Origin: Paramecium octaurelia
Lineage: Eukaryota > Ciliophora > Oligohymenophorea > Peniculida > Parameciidae
Reading direction: 5' to 3'
Length of the DNA: 64,000 bases
Assembly (NCBI GenBank): GCA_905182995.1
Contig: CAJJDP010000049.1
Coordinates: forward strand, 257,286 to 321,285
The notes beneath the pieces are model-generated. The model saw only the letters and a program-made list of their open reading frames with translations, was not told where the DNA came from and did no database searches. Position numbers and translations under genes: made by a program. The stretch's first letter is position 1, and the number at the start of each line of letters is the position of its first letter. This document shows positions 37,944 to 49,863 of the stretch, piece after piece.

Positions 37944-38340
37944 ATGAATCCCGCCTAAACCATAGCATAACAATTCCTCTAACAATACTATAACACTTTA
38001 ATGACAAACAAAATGGGTTTAATCTAATTTTATACAGATGCCTCTCATATGACATATGGTTTTTTATTTAATTTTATTATTTATAGGTGGATAACAACAT
38101 GATGGCTTGAAATAGATCAACGAGAAATTGGAATCATTGGCATTCTAAAAAATAGCTTATAAAATTGATGATATGGATGTCTAACCAGGAGCATTGGAGA
38201 ATTCTCTATTCATTTTTGTGACTGGGTCATTACAGATGGATGATGCTGAGGCATACAAATTCTCATAAAGTTTCTAAATTCTTCCAAATGGCTAAGGAGG
38301 TTTATACGTGCATAATGATATCTTCAGATTAGTTTATTGA
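37944..38340 (+). CDS. NTF2: Nuclear transport factor 2 (NTF2)
   Basis: 122 aa after a 28-nt intron, the usual NTF2 length. IAQQFLQQYYNTLMTNKMGLIQFYTDASHMTYGG, QINEKLESLAFQKIAYKIDDMDVQPG and the end NDIFRLVY follow the NTF2 pattern throughout, including the final IFRL. NTF2 binds Ran-GDP and FxFG nucleoporins and carries Ran back into the nucleus. Here it must serve two kinds of nuclei. The Asp/Glu residues that hold the Ran Lys could not be checked without alignment. Confidence 0.92.
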
Positions 38341-38366
38341 TATATTAATAATAAAAATTTATTAAA

Positions 38367-38881
38367 ATGGGATTCGAAGATTAGATTCCACCAATTCCAA
38401 ATAGAGATTAAGAAAAGAGATATATAGCTACAGTTGAAAAGTCTTTCTATGACTAACCACTCTATAAATTTTATATGAATGAGGCTTTAAGAGAAAGAAA
38501 AATGGATTATGCTGATAAATTAAATACATTCAAATATGAATGGATCCTTAACTTTGCTGCCTCTGGAATTGTATTCAGCTTGTTATATGTAACATTTGAT
38601 ATTGAATCATTAGTTCATCCCAGTATCATATTATTATAGATAAACATCAACTGGTGTTCCAACATACTATCAGTATTTATCTAAAATTATATTTTAGACC
38701 AAAGAATAAAGCAGTCTTCAAACAAGGATACTTGTAAAATCAAAATTGGAAAAGATTTAAATTGTATTCATTCCTTGTGTTTGGATCAGCATTCATATTT
38801 GCTCATACTTATACCGATAGATCATAAATTCATGACGAATATTACAATAATGTTGGTGTCATCAAACCAAAGTTTGAATGA
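38367..38881 (+). CDS. Two-pass membrane protein, possibly mitochondrial, 154 aa
   Basis: Two introns, both 25 nt, give 155 codons. Starts MGFEDQIPPIPNRDQEKRY. Two hydrophobic segments: WILNFAASGIVFSLLYFIPV (~65-85) and LYSFLVFGSAFIFAHTY (~115-132), with a short basic loop between. The small size, Tyr-rich ends and two helices recall small subunits of mitochondrial membrane complexes in ciliates, but that is inference from shape only. Follows NTF2 by 26 bases on the same strand. Confidence 0.65.
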
Positions 38882-39118
38882 TATAATCGATAAATATACA
38901 AAATTAAATCATTATAACCACAATCACTATTAACTTACTTATTTTAGCAATTTCTAGATAAATACATATAAGACAATTAAATGTGAAATTGTATTCTATA
39001 CAAATCTATATTTTCTTGCATATTACTTAATCTATTAATTTTAAATTATCAAGAAAGGAAGATTAATGAAAAGCAAAAACTATGAGCATTATATCAAATT
39101 CATATTATTAATTATATT

Positions 39119-39917
39119 TCATGCAATTTCATTTGTTTCAGGTACTTACATTTCCATAGAATTACCTTCTATAGGCATAGGATTCATGCCATATATGTAA
39201 CTATTGAGTCTTCCCAACAATCGATTTTATGGTTATAGATGAGGGGGTAACTCACTTCTCTCGCAGATAGGAGGAGGATCAAATTTCATAATTCTTTTGA
39301 GCATATCCTTCCATGATTCTCTTGGATCAACAACTGGATCATTGTACACTCGACCTTAAATTAAAATCATAATATTCCTTACCTAAAGGCTTCGTAGTAT
39401 AGTCTCCAACATTTTAAGGCATGATTGATTATTGCAATGATTGAAGAAATATCTCGTAATTGACATACCTCCATTATTTTATGGTTCGAATTAATTCATA
39501 ACTTGCAGGGTCTTAGATCAATTTATCAAACTCATAAATTATATAAGCAGAATCATAATTCCCCAATAAAATAGCATAATCTAATGCTGTAAATCCTTCT
39601 CTTGATCTTTTTGAGATATCTGCATGAAATCTCAATAATGTGCAACAAATATTTGCATGGTCTCTCTTGGCTGCCCACATTAATGGTGTCAACCCGTCTT
39701 TATCTGATGCATCTGGATTTGCTCCTCCTTCACACAGCAACATAACCATATCCAAGCATCCTCTCCATGATGCTCTTGCTAGAGGAGTGATGTTCCCAGC
39801 CGGATAAAGAATTGCATTTAATAATTCTGGGAATTATTTAAGAACTTATTGTGTATTTTCAACATTGTCTGTTTCTATTGCTTTTTAAAGTAATTTTTAA
39901 GCTTATGAAGCACCCAT
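39119..39917 (-). CDS. Ankyrin-repeat protein with N-terminal Met-Gly
   Basis: 256 aa after a 28-nt intron. Begins MGASQAQKLLQKAI, a possible N-myristoylation site. Residues ~35-145 hold three to four ankyrin repeats: NITPLARASWRGCLDMVMLL, DKDGLTPLMWAAKRDHANIC and SREGFTALDYAILLGNYDSA. The rest (KYVNYEIFLQSLQQSIMPQ, KRIMKFDPPPICERSELPPH) has no repeats and is Pro-rich near the end. Such proteins are generic adaptors; partner unknown. Confidence 0.82.
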
Positions 39918-40147
39918 GATGACTTACCTCAAGTATTAAAACTTAATAAAATAATTAATAAGTATTATTTTAAATTAGAGATTATAATCAATAGATTATT
40001 GTTATAAGTACTCAGAAATTATATAAATTATTGGATATTATTATCTTTATCAAATATATATGAGTAATCCATACTATTTTTTAATGATAACTGAGAAGTA
40101 GGATGATGTAACAAGTAAAATAAATGAATAAAATATAGATATTTATA

Positions 40148-42079
40148 TCAATTTTTAGGGTATCTTAATTCATTTTCTGGAATGAAATGAACTTATATTT
40201 TAGGTTAAAATTCATTAAAGAATTCAGGTCCTTTTGAAAAGTCGTTTCCTAAAGCATATGCCAGCATGGAACCATCAGGACTCATTTTAGCACAAACTAT
40301 AGGATTACAATTGAATTAAAATGTTCTAATTTTATTTCTTACATTGATATCCCAAAATATCATTTAACCTTCTCCTCCTGCAGTCATAAGGAAGTAATTG
40401 TTTTTGATATTCATTTAGATACAATTAACAGGGAAGAAATAGTTTTGGACTTTTCCTTTTTAGTTGTCTTCAACCTAAAATAACATTTAAATATTTACTT
40501 TATGAGCTTTAAAAGTCATGATTGATTTTAACTAAAATTCAGTTGGCATACCTTATGTTTATTTGGTTGTGATATTGGTTTAATGTCCTCTTCCATCAAT
40601 AGAACCTAAAGTGAATCCATCTCTTGAGGGAAATATTGCTATAGCAGTTAATTGTGAATAAGTTCCCAAGGGTGAATCTATGTATTAGAATCTTCCTGGT
40701 AACTATTATAATTCATTCAAATTGATTATTGTTAATTTTTCAGATGCAAATCCAATAACCAATAATGGGAAGTTGCAATCAGACACAAGTGGTTTGTATT
40801 AGAATTGACATTAAAATCTTGGTTATCCTGGAGCTCTGACATCCCACATTTTTAATGATTAATCTGTTGAGATAGATAGTATCATTTAGGCAGATTCTAT
40901 CCAATAAACTGATATTATTAGAGCTTAATGTTATCCTATTGAAGCAATTTAACCTGAGTTGGTATCAATAACTTTTACTGTATGATCAAATCCACATCCT
41001 ACAAAAATTTGAGACAAATCTCCCTTAGCATCCATGCAAATTATAGGATTTTTTACTTATCCAACTTACCCATCCACTTAAAATGATCTTCTTTCAAATA
41101 ATTCTCTTTTATATGAATTCTATTAGATCTCTAAAATTCTGACCTTACCATCCCAAGAAGATATCGCTAAGAAATTTGGTATTGTTGTTCCCCAACTAAT
41201 AGCTGATACTGTATCCTCCAATCTCACTCTTTATTCTAAAGATGCATCATTTACAGAATCATCTACACCCCCAGGCAATACAATTTGATTACCTGCCTAG
41301 ACTTGTTATCCTAATCCTACTCCCATACCAAGAACACCACCTTATTATTGAGGTTACTATTAACCAAAAAGTTATGTCCCCCCAAATGAAGGAGTTGTTG
41401 ATTATTATCCATATCCATATCCTGCTTGTTAGGGTTATTAAGGTGTCTGGCCAAATAAACCTCCTTATTATTATTATTATTATCCATAAGGTTAATTAAC
41501 AGGAGGTTAAGCATTAAATAACCCTGTTGCTTGTTGTTATTACTATTATTAGCCAAATAAAGTTGGTTATTATTATTAACCGAACAATCCTCCTCCATTT
41601 TAAGGTTATTAACCAAATAAACCTCCTGTTTAGGGAGCTTAACCTACCATTCCAGTCTATTATCCAAATCCGCTTCCAGGGTTTCCTCCTAATCCTGTTC
41701 CTAATCCTCCTCCTAAACCACCAAATGTAGGAGGTTATTATCCTAATCCTTGAGGTTGGCCTAAACCACCTGTTAAACCAAATGTGCTTTAAGGTTATTA
41801 TTAAAGTCCTAATCCTCCACCAAGGCCTCCGCCAAGTCCTCCTTATTGCATTTGTCCTCCCATTAAACCACCAAAACTAGGTTGTCCTTGTGCTGGAGCA
41901 GATCCAAATAAACCTTATTATGGTGCTGGATTTGAAAATAATCCTCCTCCTTAGGGTGCTCCAAATGTAGATTGTTATTATTGACCTTAATTGTCTAAAA
42001 TTACATTACCTAATAATTATCCTACTCCTCCAACTGATTAACCTTGATTTTAATTACCAAAAATGCCACCTGTAAACAT
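40148..42079 (-). CDS. RAE1: Rae1/Gle2-like WD40 protein fused to an N-terminal FG (GLFG) nucleoporin domain
   Basis: Intronless 643-aa frame. Residues 1 to ~270 are Gly, Gln, Phe, Pro and Leu only, with at least four GLFG and many other FG motifs (GLFGQQ, STFGAP, PSFGG), as in Nup98/Nup100-type nucleoporins. From ~285 a beta-propeller follows: AISWGTTIPNFLAISSWDGK, SVYWIESAQMILSISTDQSL, KMWDVRAPG, TLGSIDGRGH and a C-terminal blade with GEGQMIFWDI and NKIRTFQFNC. SWDG-VR, the DGR block and FFPVN in the sixth blade match Rae1/Gle2, the mRNA-export factor that docks on Nup98. Fusion of both parts in one chain is the notable point. Confidence 0.85.
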
Positions 42080-42372
42080 AATATATTTAAATTATTTAAA
42101 ATAATTACTAATAAATACTATTTAAAATTTAATTTCCCTATATTCCATTATATTTTATCAAAATTATTAAAAAATATAAATATATAACTAATTCTGAAAC
42201 AATTAAATGGAACAATCGTTCAAACTAAAACTTGCACCAAAAAGTCACAAAATTTCAAATTTAATTATTACTGATAATCCAAGTTCTATCATGATAATAT
42301 GCTATTGATTTATATAGATTGATTGCGCTAATTATATTTTAACTTAATATTTTTCAAATAAAAATTTTGAAA

Positions 42373-43356
42373 ATGAAATAAGCCTAACCATTTATACCTC
42401 TTGCTGTTGATGATAATAAGTAATACGATATTAAAAATGTACTCTAAAAATAATTTAAATAACTTACGCCAGAAGAATATCATTTCTTTAGTTTCTTAAT
42501 AGCTACTAATCATGTTTTTGAGTAATTAACAAATTGCTAAAACAAATTAAATAATGATTCAACATTTAGTTTATGGAAACTTTTTGAGTTCTTTGATGTT
42601 AATGGAGACAGAAAATTGCAATTAGATGATTTTATTATCACTTTACAAAAATTAGATATTCTGCTCAAAAGAGAAGAAATTGAGTCCTTGTTTTCTACTT
42701 TAGGTGGTGAAGATGATAATATCATTTCATATGCAGAGTTTGCTAACTTATTTAAATTCGCACCTACACCTTAATGGAGATAATCAAAACAATTATCTGA
42801 AGGAGTTTTGAATTAAGATCAATAGAAATTAATACATTAGATATTTAGCTTATATGCTAAAATGGAAAGAAGCATTTTACACCTGAGAACTTAAATAGGA
42901 AATGATATTCAATAGCTTGAAGACTTTTTTAGAAAATTGGATTAGAAATAAAAAGGGTATTTAGTATTCAATGACTTTGTGAATTATCTTAAAACTAAGG
43001 GGGTTCAAGTCAAAGGGAATGATTATTATCGAGTATTCTTTATGCTTTAATAATATAAATCAGGTAGAATTAGTTTTAATGAGTTTCTTAAGAAATTTTC
43101 AACTAAGGAAGCTTATAATAACTATTTGCACTAATTAGATCTATTGATTAATCCTCCACAAATAGCCACAAGATAAACAATAGAATAATAACCTGTTCTA
43201 TAATACAAAATCGATAGTACAACCAATTTTTAAGGCAAATAAATTGAATAAAATGAAATAACTTCAAAAATATCATAATAGTCCAGATTTTCACAAGATC
43301 TTGATGATTCAATTAGATTACCAGGCTATACTAGATATGTTTTTGGCAATAATTGA
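42373..43356 (+). CDS. EF-hand protein, 327 aa
   Basis: Intronless 328-codon frame. Starts MKQAQPFIPLAVDDNKQYD. One canonical EF-hand is clear: FEFFDVNGDRKLQLDDFIITL (~72-92; loop DVNGDRKLQLDDF). A following motif (LGGEDDNIISYAEFANLF, ~115) is a weaker second hand. Two further degenerate EF-like units lie at ~175-195 (FRKLDQKQKGYLVFNDFVNY) and ~215-235 (YKSGRISFNEFLKKF), lacking some acidic residues. The C-terminal ~80 residues are polar. A helical N-terminal part plus paired hands resembles axonemal and calcyphosine-like sensors; not a close copy of the 6.2 kb gene. Confidence 0.82.
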
Positions 43357-43834
43357 ATCATAATTTTATTATAAAATATATTTTTAGTGACTTTAGTTTT
43401 AATTTTTATTATTGTTAGTTTGTCATTTATATAAAAAGATTTAAACAAGAAAATTCGGACTTATTCATAGTAAGTTCCTATTGATAATTACAAATAAAGA
43501 TCAAAAACTAAAATTTAATAATATTAATTATGCATTTTTTAGCTTTGTTTATTACTGAGTGTAGTCAAGATTGCACATGTAGTAAAATAATACACAATTA
43601 TTATGTTATTAAGAATGCAATTTTGATTGTAAATTTAAATATAGACATTTATTTTAGCTCTAATCATTGATGTATTAAAAATGGAAATATATATTGATAA
43701 TAATTTGTAGGAATAATATGGCGAACTTTTATAATGATTTAGATTTTATTCTAATCTTATTGAAAAATCCACTTGACTATGAATTAAATTTGAAAATAAT
43801 TTTAGTTATCTTTAAAATTTTTATTTATTTATTA
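43357..43834. other. Intergenic, 478 bases, one doubtful 46-codon ORF
   Basis: AT-rich spacer. A 47-codon frame at 43530-43670 begins MHFLALFITECSQDCTCSK, resembling a short secreted peptide, but length and composition are not enough to call it. The laforin frame is open from 43694 without a better start than 43835. Confidence 0.4.
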
Positions 43835-45335
43835 ATGAACTCAGTATCCACTAACACTTCCTTTACGGATGTTCGCATTGTTAAAATTTATTTTAAGATT
43901 CATTACATCACGCAATTTGGATAGGCTATTTATTTATGTGGAGATGATGAATCCTTAGGAATGTGGGATCCTTGTAAGGCACTTCGTTTATAATGGAATT
44001 AAGTATATAATAATAAATACAAAAGAATAACGAATGGACTATTTGTGTCAAAATGCCTCGGATCGCCAGAAAATTTGAGTACAAATTCTTAGTCAACGAT
44101 TATAATGAGCCTTCCATTTGCAAAGCTTTTTGGGAACCTGGTGAAAATCGAATTATCACAAAACATTTGCTTCTTAATGGCAAGAAGAGCGAGTACTTCA
44201 ATCGTAATACAGTTCTAATGTTATTCTAGAGGAATTTTGGGGTTATAGAACTATAAAATTAAAACTCAATCACACCTTACAACCAAAAGAACGCATGATG
44301 ATAATAGGATCTATACCTGAGATAGGTTCCTGGAAATCACCTGTACTTATGAAATAGCAATTAAAAATTGATATTTGTAAGTTAATCAATCATTTGTGTT
44401 TCTAGTAACTCAAGAACCTATCCAATAATGGTCAATATCATTTATTGTAAACCCCTTAAACTTTTTCTTTCGATATTATTATGTGATACGAAATGACGAA
44501 ACAGGAAATATGATATGGGAACGTGGCAATGGACGTTACTTAAAAACAGCAGATTTATCCTCAATAAGGTAAGTGTTGGATTAGTATGACCTTCACCCAA
44601 TCAAAGTGAAGACTCAAATATACACTGCATTCTAGGCTAGATAAATACATAAAAATGGATCATTCTCTTCTTCCAAAATTCCAAAATCGAAGATCAAACA
44701 AAATAATTAGGGATACTCTTTTGCTGATAAGGAACCTTCCTTTTTTTACTATGAAGAATTTGGAAGATTAAATAAGTTGGATTGGAATTTTGTAGTGCAA
44801 TTCTAAACCTATGAAATAAATGAGAATATATTGATAGGACCTTATCCTTAAAATGAATAAGATATTCTATACTTAAAATAAAAATAAGTTAGAGCAGTTC
44901 TCAATCTCTAAACTCGTTTGGATATGTTTCATCGTGGTGTTAATTGGGAACAAATAGTAGATGCTTATAAACGACACAATATTGTGATGAAGAACTATTA
45001 AATATTTGATATGGATTCTGAAGATTTTGAAAAGAAATCGAATAAAGCAGTATAAATTCTTAAGAAGTTAATAAATGAGTATGAATATGTCTATGTTCAT
45101 TGTACAGCTGGGATAGGTAGAGCTCCCTCCATAGTAGTGCTTTACTTGGCTTCAATCCTTTAATATGATTTAAAAGAAGCAATAGAGTTTGTCAAATAAA
45201 AAAGGCAGTAATTTTACATCAATTATTGTAACACTACTCATCTAATATTATATAGCAATGCTCAAAAAGTCATTCCAAAAAACGCTTGTATTTAATCATG
45301 GATTAGGGTATTAAGACTTAACTTAAACACTTTGA
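43835..45335 (+). CDS. Laforin-type glucan phosphatase with two CBM20 domains
   Basis: 467 aa after four introns (23, 26, 29 and a short 19 nt one at the 3' end). First CBM20 (~12-110): IYFKIHYITQFGQAIYLCGD, LGMWDPCKALRLQWN and EWTICVKMPRIARKFEYKFLV. Second CBM20 (~125-225): KLNHTLQPKERMMIIGSIPE, IGSWKSPVLMKQ, FRYYYVIRNDETGNMIWERG. Dual-specificity phosphatase (~300-450): VRAVLNLQTRLDM, catalytic loop VHCTAGIGRAPS (Cys ~396), general-acid Asp probably in FDMDSEDF. Laforin removes phosphate from glycogen/starch; ciliates and apicomplexans storing amylopectin are known to have it. The classical protein has a single CBM20, so the tandem copy is notable. Start 43835 is the Met closest to the first domain. 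Confidence 0.85.
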
Positions 45336-45692
45336 GATTGAATAAAGCCTTCGTTGTATAATTTATTAATTTCATTAATATTAATTTTAATTTAAATAAA
45401 CTCACCAAACTATATTATATATATGAATTTTATTTTTTATATGTATCTGGCATTTGAATAATATTGCTAATATTGTTGTTGCCATTAAAAATTATTAAAA
45501 TTTTGAGAGTAATTTATACAGATATCATATAGAATTTGTGAACGATGTTTTAGAGTTAAAATTAGAATGCAAAAGTAAATTATTGAGTTTATTCTAATTC
45601 ATATTTGGAAAACTAATCAATTAATTTTCAAATAGCAATTATAATACCATAAACAAAATTTAATTATAAATATAATTAATAACTCTATAAAA
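45336..45692. other. Intergenic, 357 bases, convergent 3' ends
   Basis: Spacer between the convergent laforin gene and the large paralogue gene. If the terminal 19-nt laforin intron is not used, that frame stays open a further ~130 bases. Nothing else seen. Confidence 0.45.
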
Positions 45693-48600
45693 TCATAATT
45701 GCTATTTTTATTGTTTTTTCAAAGTACTTTGGAATGGGTTTATTTTATAATCAGCTTTCTTCTTTTTTAAAGCATTATTAACAGGTACTTCAGTCTCATT
45801 TCTTTTATGAGATTTCTTCATTTTTTCTGGTTCATGTGTCTCTTCAATTTTTAAAAGTTCATCTTAAGTTTTCCCTTTTCTATGATGGGCTAACTTTTTC
45901 TCAACCATTAATTCTTCAATGCTTCTCAAATCAAAAACCAACTTCTAATTTTCCTTTGTATCAACCTCTGTTGATTACTCCACAACTTTCAAGTGTTGTG
46001 TACTTTACTTTTAAATAACAGCAATTGGTTCCGCTTGAGGTAATTCATGTTCTCCATCATTAATTATTTTCACTTAAGAATAACTTCCAAGTAAACATTC
46101 TTGCTTAGTTTCCAATAATTTTAAAAAAGCTTAACTGTTTATTATCTTCTTCTAAAATAAATTGGATAGATCTCCAAACTTATCCCTATTTTATAAGTTT
46201 TCAAATATTTTTTTCTTAAATTTATTGTAGAGTTCAATCAGTTCTGTAACATTGGCAATTTAATAGACCATAGCAATTCTTCCCTTTTTCACAATGGTTT
46301 CAAATTTATTTTAAACAGAAACATCATCATTGCGACTAGATGATAATGATTTCCATTATAGGATATTTTAGAAATCCTCAATTGTTTATTCAATATTTTT
46401 GAAATGTTCGAATATTTAATTAGTGGATTTCTACTTTAAAAATACACATAATAAAATAAGTTAACATTTGAGTACATGATGTTACTTTAATGGAAATTAC
46501 AAGTATCTATCATGAATTTCTATAATGCTATGAATTTAAACTTCGATTTCTTTCGGATTCATTTTTTCCAAAGATAATGTTAGATACTTATCCTAGACCA
46601 AACCATAGATTTCATCTTTTTTGCTCTTATTTAACGCTTTAATCAATTCTCCCAATAATTTCATAGCTTTAGTTTATCCATCCGTTCTCATCAAACCTTG
46701 AATATGAATTAACTACTTGCCTACTTTACCCAATAAAACTGAAGTTTTCAGAGTGATTGGCTATTTAAAATAAAGTGTTTGAAAGGTCTGGCCTAGAGCT
46801 TCATTCAAAGTTTAGAATAAACTCAAATCTTATTCACATCTTACTTATTATTTACTTTTTATTTTAAAAAAAGCCTCTCTCAATTTTGAAATGATTTGAA
46901 TCTTCTTGGCTTAGTAATGCATTTGAATTACAAAATTATTACCTTTGGCATTAGTCAATGTCCTATTAGACCGTTCTATAAATCTAATAGCACTTAAATA
47001 TTATCCATTGAATTCAAAGATAGACCCTATTATAAACTATAATTTTGCAATTATTTTCTTTCTAAATTCTCGTCCATTTCTATATTACAAATTCATGTCA
47101 TTTGCATAAAACAATGCAATGTTCATAGCATGTCCAATATCGTCCTGTAAAACATGAATCCACAATTACTACAATACGAGAAAAACAACTTCTTCAGCAT
47201 AAATGTGAAATGATCGTAACATCAGCTCTTAAGCTCTTTTGAGACACAACAATGAATTTTCCTAATCATGGATATCAAAGTAACTCATTCCAAGCAGAAA
47301 CTCTACTTTAGCTTTATTACTTGTAGCCAAATTTCTGACTTTTATATCTTTATATTTAATTTAAAAAGGATTGTATTCTGATTTATCCTAAATGTCCTAC
47401 TAATCTTCGACCGACTTGAATTCTGGAAAGAATTGATTGTAAATTACTAAACTCATTTCTAAGTTGAGCATAGCTGAAACTGGTGCTAAACTTATTCTGG
47501 CTATTTCTCCACTCACTAACAAAGAATAGCCATACGACAATGATGCTTAATGCTAGTTTTTCAATTAGAATCCTATTGCTTTTTAAATTTTACTGATTGC
47601 CTAAAAATAGTTATCTGAGCTGAGATAAGAGAGTGCTGACCATACTTATAACATTACATGTTTTTTTTATTCAAGTAACCCTTTAGCTTAATTTTAACTT
47701 CTTAATCTATGATCCATTTGCATTTTTTGTTTTAGCTGATTAGATATGCATTTCTATAATTAATTTAAAATCACAAACGGCTTCTTTTAAGACAATGTCA
47801 TAATCTAAAATAAGAGAGTAATATGGAAATTGTCAACACTATCATCCTTTATTGTTTTAATGATATCAATAACTTTGTCCATTTTTTGAGATACCACTTT
47901 TAATTTCTCTTGCCATGAATCATCTGGATACTATCTAATAAAATAGAAAATATTAAGAATCTCCACATAACAATTTTAAAAAATAGGTTTCTATAAAGTT
48001 TGAAACTTTTCATAATAAGTTTGAAATTTATTACCATAGAGTAATGACTGATATATTATCTCTTAATAAGTTTGGTCTACTTCTGAAAGTTTGTCCTTAT
48101 TCAATGCTATAGATTTGTAGTCTTCTCTTATATTCACAGGAAAACTGTCTATTTACTTTACTTCATTCAACTCATCCAAATCAACTGAATTAGAGTTAGA
48201 TTATTTTTGTTATTCTTGATTTTACTCTTGTTCATCGAATTATTTTGAATCTTACTAAAAATCTACTTCATTTAATTCTTTCTGAAGACAGTTTGTAACT
48301 TATTTGAAATCTAAAATCATTTTATCAACATCAGTCCCTTCATGTGAATATATGGCCATCTTAAGGAATTCAAGTAGATAACGATCTTGATTATGACAAA
48401 ATAACTTCTCAGCCAATAAACAATAATTCTTCTCTTCCTCTAAATTCTCTAGTTACTCTTTCTTCATGTTAACAAAGTACTTTTTTCTCGTTGTCGTTAT
48501 GGTTCTTAAATTCTAGGTCTAAACCTTTTTGAAATAGATTATCATATCTGTTATTGCATATAAATCTTTCTTGAAACATTTTACAAATGCCTTATATTTC

Positions 48601-49793
48601 TTTTCCTCCAAAGTCTTCAAAGTCATTTCTGGATTTTGACCGAATTCTATTAAAGTTTTCATTCTACCAAACGATTCTAACTTAAATGATTTATATTTTG
48701 GAACATAAAATATTGTTGATAGTGTGAAATTAAGTCTGTAGAGATATTTCTCATAACAACCGAGGAGGATCTCTATTAAGTTTAATGACAATTTTTTGTG
48801 TAGCATATTACTTAATTCACTTTTATCATTAAGCAAAATCTATTACAGATCTTTTAAAGAATAAGAGAGACTATCATAGAACAATGCCAACCTATACATA
48901 TTTGGTTAATCAAATTAGGGGGGTATATCAAACAAGAATGTTGTATTTATTATAAACACTAAGTACTAATCTAGATTTTAATGATAGTGTTATAGGATCA
49001 AATGAAACAACACATTTAAAAATCTTGACTATTGTTCTATATCAACAACAGTTATGATTTCAAGCATCTCTAAATTCGTGGTCAAAATAAAGTCAGCTTC
49101 CTTTTATTGATTTAGATGCTAATCTTATATTATACTCTATTTCTTCTTTGATCTCATATGAGTTTACTTAAGTGCAATCTTTCTTTCAACGTTTAATAAT
49201 TTCTCAAAGGAAATAAAGCTATTTGGACTCTCTTTGTCAATATTAAAATAATTATCAGTAGAAAAAAAAGTTGGTATTCGAGAATATTTATTAGCCTCTT
49301 TAAATGTATCTGGTTGCAAATTAAAAAGTTCAAAATCATTTTAAGTGATCAAAATTCCATTCATATGAGCATAATGTACACAATCTTTAATTTTTGTTCC
49401 AATAGTAATATTGTAATATTTTTTTTGTTCATTTTGAGTTAATTCAACCACTAAAGAAAAGACTTTCAGTACGTGATCTGATCTTCTATAGTAATTAACA
49501 TCATCTTTTGTTGATCTCGGCTTCTTTTTTGAAGGTTTGGCTTATTAAGGCTGTTATTGTTGTTATGGCTCTCCATCCTAATATTCTTAAACCTCTTATT
49601 CAGCTTAGTGAAGTGTGATGGCATTTCCATTTGTGTTAAGTGTTGTAAATTAATTACAAATTGAACGCCTGGTTGAATTTTATACTTAGAGCTCTTCTTC
49701 TATTTTCAGTTTTTTCTATTCTGCTACAGTTTACTCTATTTGCAGTTATATTCCTGCTTCCTTATCAGATTTTTTAGAGCTACAAATTCCCAT
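45693..49793 (-). CDS. Large N-terminally lipidated protein, 1366 aa, paralogue of the gene at 1-1897
   Basis: A single uninterrupted frame of 1367 codons. Starts MGICSSKKSDKEAG, a myristoylation plus Cys-3 palmitoylation signal. Residues ~20-130 are Gln/Glu-rich. The body is helical and largely non-repetitive; CYEKYLYRLNFTLSTIFY, NMYRLALFYDSLSYSLKDLQ and YFNIDKESP are shared, with changes, with the gene at 1-1897. The C-terminal ~90 residues are Lys/Glu/His-rich (for example LAHHRKGKTQDELLKIEE and KKSHKRNETEVP). No catalytic motif or known domain is recognised. Membrane attachment is inferred from the N-terminus. Function unknown. Confidence 0.8.
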
Positions 49794-49863
49794 TAATTTA
49801 TTGATTAATAAATCGTTCTTCTGATACATTATCTTAAATTCAAAGAATTCAAAACTTGCGACA

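Noticed and set aside
41460..41600. TTATTATTA-type runs as a microsatellite repeat
   Set aside because: They encode Gln/Asn stretches of the FG domain in a minus-strand gene, so they are coding low complexity.
41242..41730. Several ORFs on both strands rich in His, Ile, Asn and Gln
   Set aside because: Off-frame readings of the low-complexity GLFG/Gln region of the Rae1 fusion.
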